Source of the DNA: Methylobacterium oryzihabitans
GTDB taxonomy: Bacteria > Pseudomonadota > Alphaproteobacteria > Rhizobiales > Beijerinckiaceae
Assembly (NCBI RefSeq): GCF_004004555.2
Contig: NZ_SACP01000036.1
Span: 1 to 60,436, forward strand
Direction of reading: 5' to 3'
Length of the DNA: 60,436 bases
In this document: positions 16,241-25,724 of the stretch, piece after piece
Numbering within the stretch: position 1 is the stretch's first letter
Layout of the letters: each line of letters starts with the position of its first letter
The notes under the pieces: generated by a model
Told to the model about the DNA's origin: nothing
What the model saw: only the letters and a program-made list of their open reading frames with translations
Databases searched by the model: none
Position numbers and translations under genes: made by a program

Positions 16241-18055
16241 ATGCATCGTTATCGTACCCACACCTGCGGGGCGCTGCGCCCGTCCGACGTCGGCGCGACC
16301 GCCCGGCTCTCCGGCTGGTGCCACCGCGTCCGCGACCATGGCGGCGTGCTGTTCATCGACCTGCGCGACCATTACGGTGTGACCCAATGCGTCGTGGATG
16401 CCGACTCGGCGGCGTTCAAGGCGGCGGAGGGCGTGCGCTCGGAATGGGTCGTGCGCATCGACGGCCGGGTGCGCCAGCGTCCCGCCGGCACCGAGAACGC
16501 CGACCTGCCGACCGGCGCGGTCGAGGTCTATATCACCGACCTCGAAGTGCTGGGTCCGGCGGTCGAGCTGCCGATGCCGGTCTTCGGCGATCACGACTAT
16601 CCCGAGGAGACCCGGCTCAAGTACCGCTTCCTGGATCTGCGCCGGGAGAAGCTGCACGCCAACATCATGAAGCGCGGGGCGATCATCGATTCGCTGCGCC
16701 GGCGGATGCGCGAGGGCGGGTTCTTCGAGTTCCAGACCCCGATCCTGACCGCCTCGTCGCCGGAGGGCGCGCGCGACTTCCTGGTGCCGTCGCGGCTGCA
16801 TCCGGGCAAGTTCTACGCCCTGCCGCAGGCGCCGCAGCAGTTCAAGCAGCTCACGATGATCGCGGGCTTCGACCGCTACTTCCAGATCGCGCCGTGCTTC
16901 CGCGACGAGGATGCCCGCGCCGACCGCTCCCCGGGCGAGTTCTACCAGCTCGACATCGAGATGAGCTTCGTCACCCAGGAGGACGTCTTTCAGGCCGTCG
17001 AGCCGGTGCTGCGCGGCGTGTTCGAGGAATTCGCCGAGGGCAAGCGCGTCACGAAGCAGTTCCCGCGCATCCCCTACGCCGAGGCGATGCTGAAATACGG
17101 CGTCGACAAGCCGGATCTGCGCAACCCGCTGGTCATCGCCGACGTGACCGAGGACTTCGCCCGCGACGAGGTCGAGTTCAAGGCGTTCAAGGGCGTCATC
17201 AAGTCCGGCGGCGTGGTGCGGGCGATTCCCGCCACCGGCGCCGGCGGCCAGCCGCGCTCGTTCTTCGACAAGCTCAACGACTGGGCCCGGGGCGAGGGCG
17301 CCCCCGGCCTCGGCTACATCGTGTTCGAGGACGAGGGCGGGGTGCTCGCCGGCAAGGGGCCGATCGCCAAGTTCATCCCGGCCGAAATCCAGGCGCTGAT
17401 CGCCGCCAGGACCGGGACCAAGGCCGGCGACGCGGTGTTCTTCTCCGCCGGCACCGAGGCGAAGGCCGCGGCGCTCGCCGGCAAGGCGCGCATCCGCATC
17501 GGCGACGAACTCGGCCTGTGCGACAAGGACCAGTTCGCGTTCTGCTGGATCACCGACTTTCCGATGTTCGAGTGGAACGAGGACGAGAAGCGGGTCGACT
17601 TCTCGCACAACCCGTTCTCGATGCCGAACTTCGAGCACGACGCCTTCCTGGCGCTCGATGCCGCCGATGCCGACACGATCCTGAACATCAAGGCGTTCCA
17701 GTACGACATCGTCTGCAACGGCATCGAGCTGTCCTCGGGCGCGATCCGCAACCATCGCCCCGACGTGATGGAGAAGGCGTTCGGCATCGCCGGTTACGGC
17801 AAGGACGTTCTGGAGGCGAAGTTCGGCGGCATGCTCAACGCCCTGCGCATGGGCGCGCCGCCGCACGGCGGCATCGCGCCGGGCGTCGACCGCATCGTGA
17901 TGCTGCTCTGCCACGAGCCGAACATCCGCGAGGTCGTGCTCTTTCCGATGAACCAGCGCGCCGAGGACCTGATGATGAGCGCGCCGTCCGAGGTGACCGG
18001 GAAGCAGCTGCGCGAGCTGCACATCCGCCTCAACCTGCCGCAGAAGCCGGCCTGA
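16241..18055 (+). CDS. aspS: aspartyl-tRNA synthetase, probably non-discriminating
   Basis: The 604-residue class IIb synthetase starts at ATG 16241 (MHRYRTHTCGALRPSD). It has an OB-fold anticodon domain, a catalytic domain with FLVPSRLHPGKFYALPQAPQQ and the motif 2 loop CFRDEDARADRSPGEFYQLD, a bacterial GAD insertion, and motif 3 GGIAPGVDRIVMLL. In the anticodon domain the sequence RVRDHGG places His33 where bacterial AspRS enzymes charging both tRNA-Asp and tRNA-Asn have His (P. aeruginosa His31). Discriminating enzymes carry Leu there. This implies an indirect GatCAB route to Asn-tRNA. That is inferred from one position. Confidence 0.97.
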   Translation: MHRYRTHTCGALRPSDVGATARLSGWCHRVRDHGGVLFIDLRDHYGVTQCVVDADSAAFKAAEGVRSEWVVRIDGRVRQRPAGTENADLPTGAVEVYITDLEVLGPAVELPMPVFGDHDYPEETRLKYRFLDLRREKLHANIMKRGAIIDSLRRRMREGGFFEFQTPILTASSPEGARDFLVPSRLHPGKFYALPQAPQQFKQLTMIAGFDRYFQIAPCFRDEDARADRSPGEFYQLDIEMSFVTQEDVFQAVEPVLRGVFEEFAEGKRVTKQFPRIPYAEAMLKYGVDKPDLRNPLVIADVTEDFARDEVEFKAFKGVIKSGGVVRAIPATGAGGQPRSFFDKLNDWARGEGAPGLGYIVFEDEGGVLAGKGPIAKFIPAEIQALIAARTGTKAGDAVFFSAGTEAKAAALAGKARIRIGDELGLCDKDQFAFCWITDFPMFEWNEDEKRVDFSHNPFSMPNFEHDAFLALDAADADTILNIKAFQYDIVCNGIELSSGAIRNHRPDVMEKAFGIAGYGKDVLEAKFGGMLNALRMGAPPHGGIAPGVDRIVMLLCHEPNIREVVLFPMNQRAEDLMMSAPSEVTGKQLRELHIRLNLPQKPA

Positions 18056-18069
18056 CCGGGACCCGCGCC

Positions 18070-18945
18070 GTGGCGAGCCTCGTCGCGGTCGTGGTCGCGC
18101 ACGACAGCGCAGCGGTGCTGCCGGACTGCCTCGCGGCGCTCGCCCGCGAGCACGTCCCGGCGATCGTGGTCGACAACGCCAGCCGCGACGCGTCGGCGGC
18201 GGTCGCCGAGGCCGCCGGCGCCCGGGTGCTGCGCCTGTCCCGCAACCAGGGCTACGGCCGGGCCAACAATGCCGGGGTGCGGGCGGCGGCGGGCGCCGGC
18301 CACGTCCTGATCCTCAATCCGGACGTGACCCTGCGGCCGGGTGCCGCCGACGCGCTGCTCGCCGCGGCGGTGCGCTACCCCGAGGCCGGCCTCTACGCTC
18401 CCCGGATCGTCGAGCCGGACGGGCGGTTCTTCTTCCAGGCCCGCTCGCTCCTCGCCCCCTACCTGACCAATCCCGGCGGCCGCCTCGTGCCGCCGGAGGG
18501 CGACGCCTGCGCGCCGTTCCTCTCCGGCGCCTGCCTGATGGTCCGCCGCGACCTGTTTCTCGGCCTCGGCGGCTTCGACGAGGAGATTTTTCTGTTCTAC
18601 GAGGACGACGACCTGTGCCGGCGGATCGCCGATGCCGGCCTCGCCCTCGTCCATGTCCACGGCGCCGAGGCCCTGCACGGCCGCGGCGCCTCGAGCACGC
18701 CGCAGCCCGGCCGGATCCGGCGCGCCCGCTGGCACCTCGCCTGGTCGCGCTCCTACGTCGCCCGCAAGTACGGCCTGCCCGACCCGGCGCTCGCCACCTT
18801 CGCCACCAACGCCGGCAAGGCGGCGCTCGCCCTGCTCGGCCTCCGGCGCGACCGGATCGAGCGCTATGCCGGCTCCGCCGCCGGGGCGCTGGCGGCGCTG
18901 CGGGGCAAGCGCGCGCTGGAGCGCGAGGGGGTGGGGGAGGAGTGA
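18070..18945 (+). CDS. family 2 glycosyltransferase (rhamnosyltransferase-like)
   Basis: The 291-residue GT-A enzyme starts at GTG 18070, 14 nt after aspS. It shows the nucleotide-sugar site VVVAHDSAAVLPDCL and VDNASRDAS, the DxD-like ILNPDVTLRPG, SGACLMVRRDLFLGLGGFDE and the acceptor-side FYEDDDLCRRI. This is the WcaA/RfbF-like layout used for cell-surface polysaccharide. The acceptor is unknown. The C-terminal 60 residues are basic and Ala-rich. Confidence 0.88.
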   Translation: MASLVAVVVAHDSAAVLPDCLAALAREHVPAIVVDNASRDASAAVAEAAGARVLRLSRNQGYGRANNAGVRAAAGAGHVLILNPDVTLRPGAADALLAAAVRYPEAGLYAPRIVEPDGRFFFQARSLLAPYLTNPGGRLVPPEGDACAPFLSGACLMVRRDLFLGLGGFDEEIFLFYEDDDLCRRIADAGLALVHVHGAEALHGRGASSTPQPGRIRRARWHLAWSRSYVARKYGLPDPALATFATNAGKAALALLGLRRDRIERYAGSAAGALAALRGKRALEREGVGEE

Positions 18946-18946
18946 A

Positions 18947-20374
18947 CTACCGCTGCCCCGCGACGACGGCCACCGATGCCGCGACGCCGCGGCGGATCTC
19001 GTCCTCGCTCAGGCCGGCATAGCCGAGGACGAAGCCCGCGACGGCGGGGCGCGGCCCGGCCGGGGCGTAGAGCGGCGAGACCGGGTAGAGGCCGATTCCG
19101 GCTTCCCGCGCGGCGGCGGCCAGCGATGCCTCGCGGGCGGCGGGAATCGCGTCGAACCACGCCACCACGTGCAGGCCGGTCTCGGCGCCGACGACCCTCA
19201 CCCCCGGGCCGAACGCCTCTGCCAGCGCCCGCAGCAGCGCCGCCCGGCGCCCGGCGTTGCGCTTGCGCATGACGCGGACGTGCCGCTCGTAGGCGCCGCT
19301 CGCCAGCAGGTCGGCCAGCGCCTCCTGCTCGGCGGGCGGGGTGTGCCGGTCGGTCAGGCGCTTGGCCTCGGCGAAGGCCCGCCGCAGGGCGGCCGGCACC
19401 ACGAGATAGCCGAGCCGCAGGGTCGGCGAGAGCGTCTTCGACACCGTGCCGACGTAGATCACGCGATCGGGGTCGAGGCTGCGCAGGGGCGGGATCGGCG
19501 CGACGGCGTGCCGGTACTCGCCGTCGTAGTCGTCCTCGACGATCCAGGCGCCGTGGCGCGCCGCCCAGGCCACCAGGGCGCGCCGCCGCGGCGCCGGCAG
19601 GACGCCGCCGAGCGGGTATTGATGCGACGGCGTGACGTAGGCCAGCCGCGCCGCCGGCAGGGCGTCGGTCTGCAGCCCGTCGCCGTCGACCGGGACGGGC
19701 GCCGCGACGCCGCCGGCGGCCAGGAAGGCGTGGCGGGCGAGGGCGTAGCCGGGATTCTCGATTGCGAAGCGCTCGCCGGGGTCGAGCAGCAGCCGCGCGC
19801 ACAGGTCGAGCCCCTGCTGCGAGCCGTTGACGATCACGATGTCGTCGGCCGCGCAGGCGATGCCGCGGGCCCGCCACAGGTAGCCCTGGAGCGCCGCCCG
19901 CAGCGCGCCCGAGCCCTGCGGGTCGTCGTAGCGCAGCCGCGCCCCGCGCCGCAGGGTGGCGGCGTTGAGGGCGCGCCGCCACGCCAGGACCGGGAAATCC
20001 GCCGCCGACAGGTCGCCGTAGCGGAAATCGGCGACCCGGTGCGTCTCCGTCGCGGCCGGCGGCGGCAGGGCGAGCAGGCGTCGTGCGAACGACGACAGCC
20101 GGTCCGGCCGCGGTCCCGGCGGGCCGGCGGGCTGCGCCGGCGCCGCGAGGCCCCCGGCGACCACCGCCCGCGCGCCGGGCCGGGTCGCGAGGTAGCCCTC
20201 GGCGATCAACTGGCTGTAGGCCGCCGTCACCGTGGTGCGGGAGGCGCCCCACTCGGCGGCGAAGGCCCGTGTCGACGGCAGCCGGTCGCCGGGCCGGTGG
20301 CACCCGGCCTCGATCTGGCGCTTGATCGCCGAAACGATCCGGCGCGCGACGCCGTCCTCCTCCGACTGGCCCAT
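18947..20374 (-). CDS. MocR/PdxR-type GntR regulator with aminotransferase domain
   Basis: The 475-residue regulator starts at minus-strand ATG 20374 (MGQSEEDGVARR). An N-terminal winged helix (RPGDRLPSTRAFAAEWGASRTTVTAAY, residues 28-53) joins a fold-type I aminotransferase domain. The PLP lysine is Lys313 in GTVSKTLSPTLRLGY, with NGSQQGLDL and YVTPSHQYPLGG earlier. MocR proteins sense PLP-linked ligands and often regulate a divergent gene. The divergent gene here is a shortened PaiB-like frame 76 nt away. The stop is one base beyond the end of the opposing glycosyltransferase. Confidence 0.93.
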   Translation of the reverse strand: MGQSEEDGVARRIVSAIKRQIEAGCHRPGDRLPSTRAFAAEWGASRTTVTAAYSQLIAEGYLATRPGARAVVAGGLAAPAQPAGPPGPRPDRLSSFARRLLALPPPAATETHRVADFRYGDLSAADFPVLAWRRALNAATLRRGARLRYDDPQGSGALRAALQGYLWRARGIACAADDIVIVNGSQQGLDLCARLLLDPGERFAIENPGYALARHAFLAAGGVAAPVPVDGDGLQTDALPAARLAYVTPSHQYPLGGVLPAPRRRALVAWAARHGAWIVEDDYDGEYRHAVAPIPPLRSLDPDRVIYVGTVSKTLSPTLRLGYLVVPAALRRAFAEAKRLTDRHTPPAEQEALADLLASGAYERHVRVMRKRNAGRRAALLRALAEAFGPGVRVVGAETGLHVVAWFDAIPAAREASLAAAAREAGIGLYPVSPLYAPAGPRPAVAGFVLGYAGLSEDEIRRGVAASVAVVAGQR

Positions 20375-20450
20375 CGGGAACCCGCAGAACTGGCTGTTTT
20401 CCGAAGGCCAGATTGCCGGCATTCCTCCCGGCGGATCAAGGAGCTTCGCG

Positions 20451-20759
20451 ATGTACACGCCCCCCGCCTTCCGGGACGACGACCGGGCCGGCCTGCTGGC
20501 GACGATGCGCGCGGCGCGGCTGACGAACCTGCACGAGGGACCGAGGTCCGCGCCCTGGGCGGTGAGCGACGCCCCGGCCGGGTTCATCGCCGCGCAGCTG
20601 CGCGGCATCGTCGGGCTGCGCCTGCCGATCGCCCGCCTCTTGGGCAAGCGCAAGATGAGCCAGAACCGGAACGCCGCCGACCGGGCCGGCGTGGCTGCCG
20701 GACTCGCGGCGAGCGAGCGGCCTTCCGACCGCGCCGCCGCCGCCCTGATCCCGGCGTGA
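20451..20759 (+). CDS. PaiB-like FMN-binding protein, internally deleted
   Basis: An intact 102-residue frame with AAGGAG seven bases before ATG 20451. The first 25 residues (MYTPPAFRDDDRAGL, RAARLTNL) match the N-terminus of PaiB-type FMN-binding proteins. The sequence then jumps to the C-terminal block PWAVSDAPAGFIAAQLRGIVG and KRKMSQNRNAADRAGV. The family is normally about 200-210 residues, so roughly 100 central residues, including much of the flavin-binding barrel, are missing in frame. It is probably a decayed gene or a reduced fragment, and FMN binding is doubtful. It is divergent from the MocR regulator, a pairing often seen for paiB. Confidence 0.7.
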   Translation: MYTPPAFRDDDRAGLLATMRAARLTNLHEGPRSAPWAVSDAPAGFIAAQLRGIVGLRLPIARLLGKRKMSQNRNAADRAGVAAGLAASERPSDRAAAALIPA

Positions 20760-20915
20760 GGGCATGCCCGGTGGAGCCGGGGGACGATCCAACGGGATCG
20801 CCCGCCCGACCCTCTCCCTCCGTCGGTTCGTTGGTGAGGCCGGTGCCGGACCGGCATGGACGCGGTGTGATCCCGGGGAGTATGGCTCGCCGCCAGGGAG
20901 CCCCGGGGAGCCGCC

Positions 20916-22085
20916 ATGCGCATCACCGCCATCCGCGACGTCGTCGCGCCGATCCGATCCGACATCGCCAATGCGTGGATCGACTTCTCGACCATGACGG
21001 CGAGCGTCGTCGCGGTGGTGACCGACCGGGTGGTGGACGGGCGCCCGGTGGTCGGGTTCGGCTTCAACTCCAACGGCCGCTACGCCCCCCAGGGGCTGCT
21101 GCGCGAGCGCTTCGTCCCGCGCCTGCTCGCGGCCGAGCCGGATTCGCTCCTCGACGGCGACGGCATCCTCGACCCGCACCGCGCCTGGGCCGCGATGATG
21201 CGCAACGAGAAGCCCGGCGGCCACGGCGAGCGCTCGGTGGCGGTCGGCGTGCTCGACATGGCGCTGTGGGATGCGGCGTCGAAGGCCCGCGGCGTGCCAC
21301 TGTGGCGCCTGCTCGCCGACCGCCACCGCGGCGGCGAGGCCGACCCGACCGCCTGGGTCTACGCCGCCGGCGGCTACTACTACCCGGGCAAGGGCCTCGA
21401 CGCGCTGAAGGACGAGATGCGCTCCTATCTCGACCGCGGCTATTCCACGGTGAAGATGAAGGTCGGGCTGGTGCCGCTCGACGAGGACCTCGCCCGGATC
21501 GAGGCGGTGCTCTCCGTGCTCGGCGGCGACGGCGGGCGGCTGTGCGTCGACGTCAACGGCCGCTTCACCCTGGAGGAGGCGATCCGCTTCGGCCGCGCCG
21601 TCGCCCCCTTCGGCCTGCGCTGGTACGAGGAACCGGTCGATCCCCTCGACTACCTCGCCCACGCGGCGCTCGCCACGACCTATGACGGGCCGCTCGCCAC
21701 CGGCGAGAACCTCTTCTCGCACCAGGATGCCCGCAACCTGATCCGCCACGGCGGTCTGCGGCCGGACCGCGACGTGCTGCAATTCGACCCCGCCCTGTCC
21801 TACGGGCTGGTCGAGTACCTGCGCACCCTGGAGACCCTGCGCGCCCACGGCTGGTCGCCGCGGCGCTGCGTGCCCCATGGCGGGCACCAGTTCGCCCTCA
21901 ACATCGCGGTCGGGCTCGGGCTCGGAGGCAACGAGAGCTACCCGGACGTGTTCGCGCCCTTCGGCGGCTTCGCCGACGCGGTGCCGGTGCGCGACAGCCG
22001 GGTGGCGATGCCCGACGTGCCGGGCATCGGCTTCGAGGCCAAGCAGGCCCTCTACGCGGTGATGCGGCCCCTCGCCGAGGGGTGA
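20916..22085 (+). CDS. tarD: enolase-superfamily dehydratase, D-tartrate dehydratase-like
   Basis: The 389-residue mandelate racemase/enolase superfamily member starts at ATG 20916. It has the acid/base KMK motif (Lys180, Lys182), metal acids in CVDVNGRF (Asp212), RWYEEPVD (Glu239) and TGENLFS (Glu264), and the late catalytic His321 in VPHGGHQFALN. The length, the NEKPGGHGERS loop with Lys99 and the lone His on the seventh strand resemble the D-tartrate dehydratase of Bradyrhizobium, which uses a Lys/His pair and a second Lys in the capping loop. Substrate assignment is from remembered family features. Confidence 0.82.
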   Translation: MRITAIRDVVAPIRSDIANAWIDFSTMTASVVAVVTDRVVDGRPVVGFGFNSNGRYAPQGLLRERFVPRLLAAEPDSLLDGDGILDPHRAWAAMMRNEKPGGHGERSVAVGVLDMALWDAASKARGVPLWRLLADRHRGGEADPTAWVYAAGGYYYPGKGLDALKDEMRSYLDRGYSTVKMKVGLVPLDEDLARIEAVLSVLGGDGGRLCVDVNGRFTLEEAIRFGRAVAPFGLRWYEEPVDPLDYLAHAALATTYDGPLATGENLFSHQDARNLIRHGGLRPDRDVLQFDPALSYGLVEYLRTLETLRAHGWSPRRCVPHGGHQFALNIAVGLGLGGNESYPDVFAPFGGFADAVPVRDSRVAMPDVPGIGFEAKQALYAVMRPLAEG

Positions 22086-22090
22086 GACGA

Positions 22091-23134
22091 TCACCCCGTC
22101 GCGACCATCCCGGTCCGGGCGACCGCGACGGTCGCGCCGTCGTCGAGCAGGACGAAGCCGATCCCGGCAGCCCGCAGGGCCGCGACGGCGACGTGGCGGC
22201 TGCGCGCCGCCGGGCCCTCGCCGCCGTCCTCGAGCCGGCGGATCGTTGACAGCGACAACCCGCTCGCCCGCGCCAGATCGGCCATCGACCAGTCGAGCAG
22301 CGCCCGGGCGGCGCGCAGATGGCGGCCCGCGATGCCCTGCTCCAGTCCGCGCCGGATCGTGCCGGAGACCTCCGGCCGGAACCCGTCGGTCCGGCGGGTC
22401 ATCGTGGCCCAGGCCTCGACCCGGCCCTCGGCATCGCGGACCGGCGCGAACACGCCCCGGAAGTCGCCGTGGCCGCCCCCGGCGAGGCGGAACCGCGTCT
22501 CGGTCGAGAACGGCCTGCCCGCCTCGATCTGCGCCCGGAGCCGCGGGCGCAGCCGCGAGCGCTGCTCGGGCACCAGGACGTGGGCCCAGTCGTCCAGATA
22601 TTCGTCCTGGGTCACCCCCGTCAGCGCCAGCATCTCGCGGGACGCGACGCGGTACGACGTCGTGTAGCGGGAGGTATGGGTCCAGGTCTGGGCGTGCTCG
22701 AACAGGATCCGCCGCCGGGTCTCCTCCTCGCGCTCGACCGCGGCGAGCCGGGCGCGGTCGGTGACGTCGAGCAGGAGCCCGGCCGCGCCCCGAGGCCGCC
22801 CGTCCGGCGCGTGATGGACCGTGCCGCGCGTCGACAGCACCCGCATCGACCCGTCCGGCCGGGTGATGCGGACGGTGTGGCTGCCGAGCCGACCCTCCCG
22901 ACGGACCTGTCCGGGCGTCTCGACGCGGGGCTGGTCCTCCGGGTGGATCAGGGCGTGGAGCAGCCCGTAATCGGGCCGGACGATGCCGGGCGCGAAGCCC
23001 AGCAGCGCGTAGAGGCTGGGCGACCAGATCTGCTCGCCGGTGGCGAAGACCCACTCCCAGGTCCCCGCGAGCCCGCAGGCTTCGATGAGGAGCAGAAGCT
23101 CGCGCGACGCGAAGGCCAGGCTCTCGGCATCCAT
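22091..23134 (-). CDS. double-PAS protein with C-terminal XRE-type HTH
   Basis: The 347-residue soluble protein has a PAS domain (GTWEWVFATGEQIWSPSLYALLG, then RITRPDGSMRVL, about 20-130), a second divergent PAS (about 140-250) and a C-terminal helix-turn-helix (ARALLDWSMADLARASGLSLSTIRRLED, about 280-310) of the XRE type. No kinase or GGDEF domain is present, so it appears to be a one-component ligand- or redox-responsive regulator. PAS plus XRE is a less common order. It meets tarD tail to tail (5-nt gap). Confidence 0.8.
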   Translation of the reverse strand: MDAESLAFASRELLLLIEACGLAGTWEWVFATGEQIWSPSLYALLGFAPGIVRPDYGLLHALIHPEDQPRVETPGQVRREGRLGSHTVRITRPDGSMRVLSTRGTVHHAPDGRPRGAAGLLLDVTDRARLAAVEREEETRRRILFEHAQTWTHTSRYTTSYRVASREMLALTGVTQDEYLDDWAHVLVPEQRSRLRPRLRAQIEAGRPFSTETRFRLAGGGHGDFRGVFAPVRDAEGRVEAWATMTRRTDGFRPEVSGTIRRGLEQGIAGRHLRAARALLDWSMADLARASGLSLSTIRRLEDGGEGPAARSRHVAVAALRAAGIGFVLLDDGATVAVARTGMVATG

Positions 23135-23269
23135 CCCGCGGCGGCTCCCCGGTTCTCCCGGCCCGAGGCGTCCGGCGACCTAGCATCTTCGACTAAAGGA
23201 TGAGGCGGCCGGCTGTGAAGCTCCCGCGATGCGCCATCCACTCCACGGGTTGCGCCGCCGGGGCCGGGT

Positions 23270-24565
23270 TCAGCGCCCGCCGAGGCCGCGCGCCGGCGCC
23301 GTGGCGAGGCCGGCCGCCCCTTCGGCGGTCTCGCCGAGGTTGCGGCCGAGGCTGGTCAGGTGGTCGCCGTAGCTCTCGCGGCTCTGCGGGTCGATCACCG
23401 CTACCGGCGCCGAGACCGCGAGCCCCGCCGCGGTTCCGACCGTCGCGGCGGCGCCCGTGGTCATCTGGACGATGCGGTCGCCGAGCCCGACGCGGGAATC
23501 GGTCATCGTCTGGCCCTGGGCGAGCCGGTTGCCGAGCAAAGCCACGAGCTGCGGGCTGCCGGCGAACTTGCCGTGGTTGAGCGAGTCGGCCGATTGCTGC
23601 TTGGTCAGGTTGAGGACCGCGATGTTCTCGCGGGCGAGCTCGCTGCGATAGGGCTCGGCCTCCGGGTCGATGGCGCCGAGCCGGGCGCCGGCGCTGCCCC
23701 AGACCAGCCGCGAGGCGGCGAGCGCGTTGTCGTCCTGCGACACGAACAGGCTGAGCTTCGGCCGCGTCGGGCCCATATCGCGAAAGGCCTCGCGGGCGAG
23801 GTCCATGTCGACGTCGGGCGCCGCCAGCACGACGTTGCGGATCTTCGGCGCCACCCGGCCGTCGCGGATCGCCATCTGGCGCAGGGATTCGAGCGCGAGC
23901 CAGTTGCCCATCGAGTGGGCGAGCACCGTCACCTCGCCGACCTCCGGGCTCCGGGCCAGCCGGCGCAGGACCCCTTCGAGGGCGTTGCGCGAGTAGTTGG
24001 TGCTCTCGCGGTCGTAGCCGTAGGCGAGCACGCTGCCGCGCGACGGCCAGGTGAACAGCACCGGCACCACGTCGGCGCCGGTGTCGTGGACGATCTGCGC
24101 GAAGCGGAAGACCGCGTCCTCGAAGCGGTTGTTGAAGCCGTGGACGAAGACCAGCGCGTGCCGCTTGCCGGCCCGGGTGCCGCGCCCGAGCCGCCCCGTC
24201 GCCTCGATCCCGTCGAGGGGCTCGGCCTTCAGGGTGACGAAGTCGGTGGCCGGGTTGCCCGGCAGCGACTTCGGCCATTGCACGCTGCCCGGCTCGCGCA
24301 GGGAATCCGGCGGGATCGACACCGTGATGTCGGCGTAGCTCAGCCCCGGGCCGCGCTCGCCCGAATACATCTCGCCCGGATTGGCCGCGCTCTTGCGGGT
24401 GGTGGCGACCAGCATCTCGACCCGGCTCGCCCCCGGCACGGTCTCGGCGACCGGCGCCAGGACCCCGTGCGGGGTGCCGGCGCAGGCCCCGAGCCCGAGG
24501 GCCAGCCCGAGCCACAGGCCCCGCACCGGCCCGATGCTCCACCGCGTCGTCCTCGCCCCGGCCAT
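23270..24565 (-). CDS. DUF900 alpha/beta-hydrolase lipoprotein
   Basis: The 431-residue protein (start ATG 24565) has a lipoprotein signal peptide ending LALGLGAC, so it is probably outer-membrane anchored. The DUF900 hydrolase core follows: VFVHGFNNRFEDAVFRFAQ, TWPSRGSVLAYGYD, and the nucleophile Ser in VLAHSMGNWLALE. Late hydrophobic segments (TTGAAATVGTAAGLAVSAPVAV) may be membrane-associated. DUF900 proteins are uncharacterised esterase-like enzymes. An ATG six bases upstream (24571) is possible, but the GGGGGAAGG ribosome site is better spaced for 24565. Confidence 0.85.
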   Translation of the reverse strand: MAGARTTRWSIGPVRGLWLGLALGLGACAGTPHGVLAPVAETVPGASRVEMLVATTRKSAANPGEMYSGERGPGLSYADITVSIPPDSLREPGSVQWPKSLPGNPATDFVTLKAEPLDGIEATGRLGRGTRAGKRHALVFVHGFNNRFEDAVFRFAQIVHDTGADVVPVLFTWPSRGSVLAYGYDRESTNYSRNALEGVLRRLARSPEVGEVTVLAHSMGNWLALESLRQMAIRDGRVAPKIRNVVLAAPDVDMDLAREAFRDMGPTRPKLSLFVSQDDNALAASRLVWGSAGARLGAIDPEAEPYRSELARENIAVLNLTKQQSADSLNHGKFAGSPQLVALLGNRLAQGQTMTDSRVGLGDRIVQMTTGAAATVGTAAGLAVSAPVAVIDPQSRESYGDHLTSLGRNLGETAEGAAGLATAPARGLGGR

Positions 24566-24773
24566 CCGCATCCTTCCCCCGCGTCCCGATCCGGTTTGAG
24601 CCCGGCGGATGCGGCACGATTGCGGCAGACGGATCGGCCACGATTGAATCGCCGCCGCAGGGACGGCGTGGCGGCGCTCCTGTGGCCGGCGTGCCATCCC
24701 GCCCTTCCCCTTTGGCGCGGCGCATTCTAGACGGGGCGCCCCATCCTCCGCAGGCCGTCCGGCCGTCACCGCC

Positions 24774-25598
24774 ATGGCCGCCCCGCTCCCCCTCTCGATC
24801 TTCATCATCGCCCGCAACGAGGCCGACCGCCTCGGCGCGACGATCGCGGCGGTGCGCGACCTCGCCGACGACATCCTGGTGGTCGATTCCGGCTCGACCG
24901 ACGGCACCCAGGACCTCGCCGCGTCGTTGGGCGCGCGGGTCGTCCACAACGACTGGCCCGGCTACGGCCCGCAGAAGCGCTTCGCCGAGGAGCGCTGCCG
25001 CCACGTCTGGATGCTGAACCTCGATGCCGACGAGGTGGTGCCGCCCGAGCTCGCCGGAGAGATCCGGCGGCTGTTCTCCGCCGGCGAGCCGCCGCACCCG
25101 GCCTACGCGCTCGGCATCGCCGAGATCTTCCCCGGCGAGACGCGGCCCCACCCCTGGGCCTACACCCTGTGGCCGGTGCGGCTCTACCGCCGCGACCGCG
25201 GCCGCTACTCGCCCTCGCCGGTCCACGACCGGGTCGACCTCGAGCCGGGCACGACCACCGGCCGGCTGCGCGGCGTGATCCACCACTTCTCGGTGCGCTC
25301 GCTCGGCGACCAGCTCGACAAGCTCAACCGCTATTCCGACCAGCAGGCCGACGACCTCGCCGCCCGCGGGGTGACGATCCCGACCTGGCGCCTGTTCGTC
25401 GAGCTGCCGGGCAACTTCCTGAAGGCGTATGTCGGCCGGCGTCACTTCGTGCGCGGCGCCTACGGCTTCCTCACCGCGATGAACTACGCGATCTCGCGCC
25501 ATCTGCGCGTCGCCAAGCACTACGAGCGCCGCGTCGTCGCCCGCCGGCCCGCGCCCATGGCGGCCGCGATCCGGGACCGCGACGCCCAGCAGAGCTGA
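24774..25598 (+). CDS. family 2 glycosyltransferase, WaaE/KdtX-like
   Basis: The 274-residue inverting GT2 enzyme shows SIFIIARNEADRLGATIAAV, VVDSGSTDGTQDLA, the DxD block LNLDADEVVPPEL, YRRDRGRYSPSPVHDRV and a positively charged tail. This order matches WaaE-type lipopolysaccharide core glucosyltransferases (beta-1,4-glucose on heptose I). The acceptor sugar here is not known. It is divergent from the DUF900 gene across 208 bp. Confidence 0.88.
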   Translation: MAAPLPLSIFIIARNEADRLGATIAAVRDLADDILVVDSGSTDGTQDLAASLGARVVHNDWPGYGPQKRFAEERCRHVWMLNLDADEVVPPELAGEIRRLFSAGEPPHPAYALGIAEIFPGETRPHPWAYTLWPVRLYRRDRGRYSPSPVHDRVDLEPGTTTGRLRGVIHHFSVRSLGDQLDKLNRYSDQQADDLAARGVTIPTWRLFVELPGNFLKAYVGRRHFVRGAYGFLTAMNYAISRHLRVAKHYERRVVARRPAPMAAAIRDRDAQQS

Positions 25599-25724
25599 GT
25601 CGCGCGGCCCCGGCGCAACCAGTCCCGGCCGCGATCGGTGTGGATGATGTCCGGTCACGTTCGGCGCCGACTGTTGCCGTCGTGCCATCATCTGTCCTAA
25701 CATGCGCTAACGCCAAGCGGAGAC

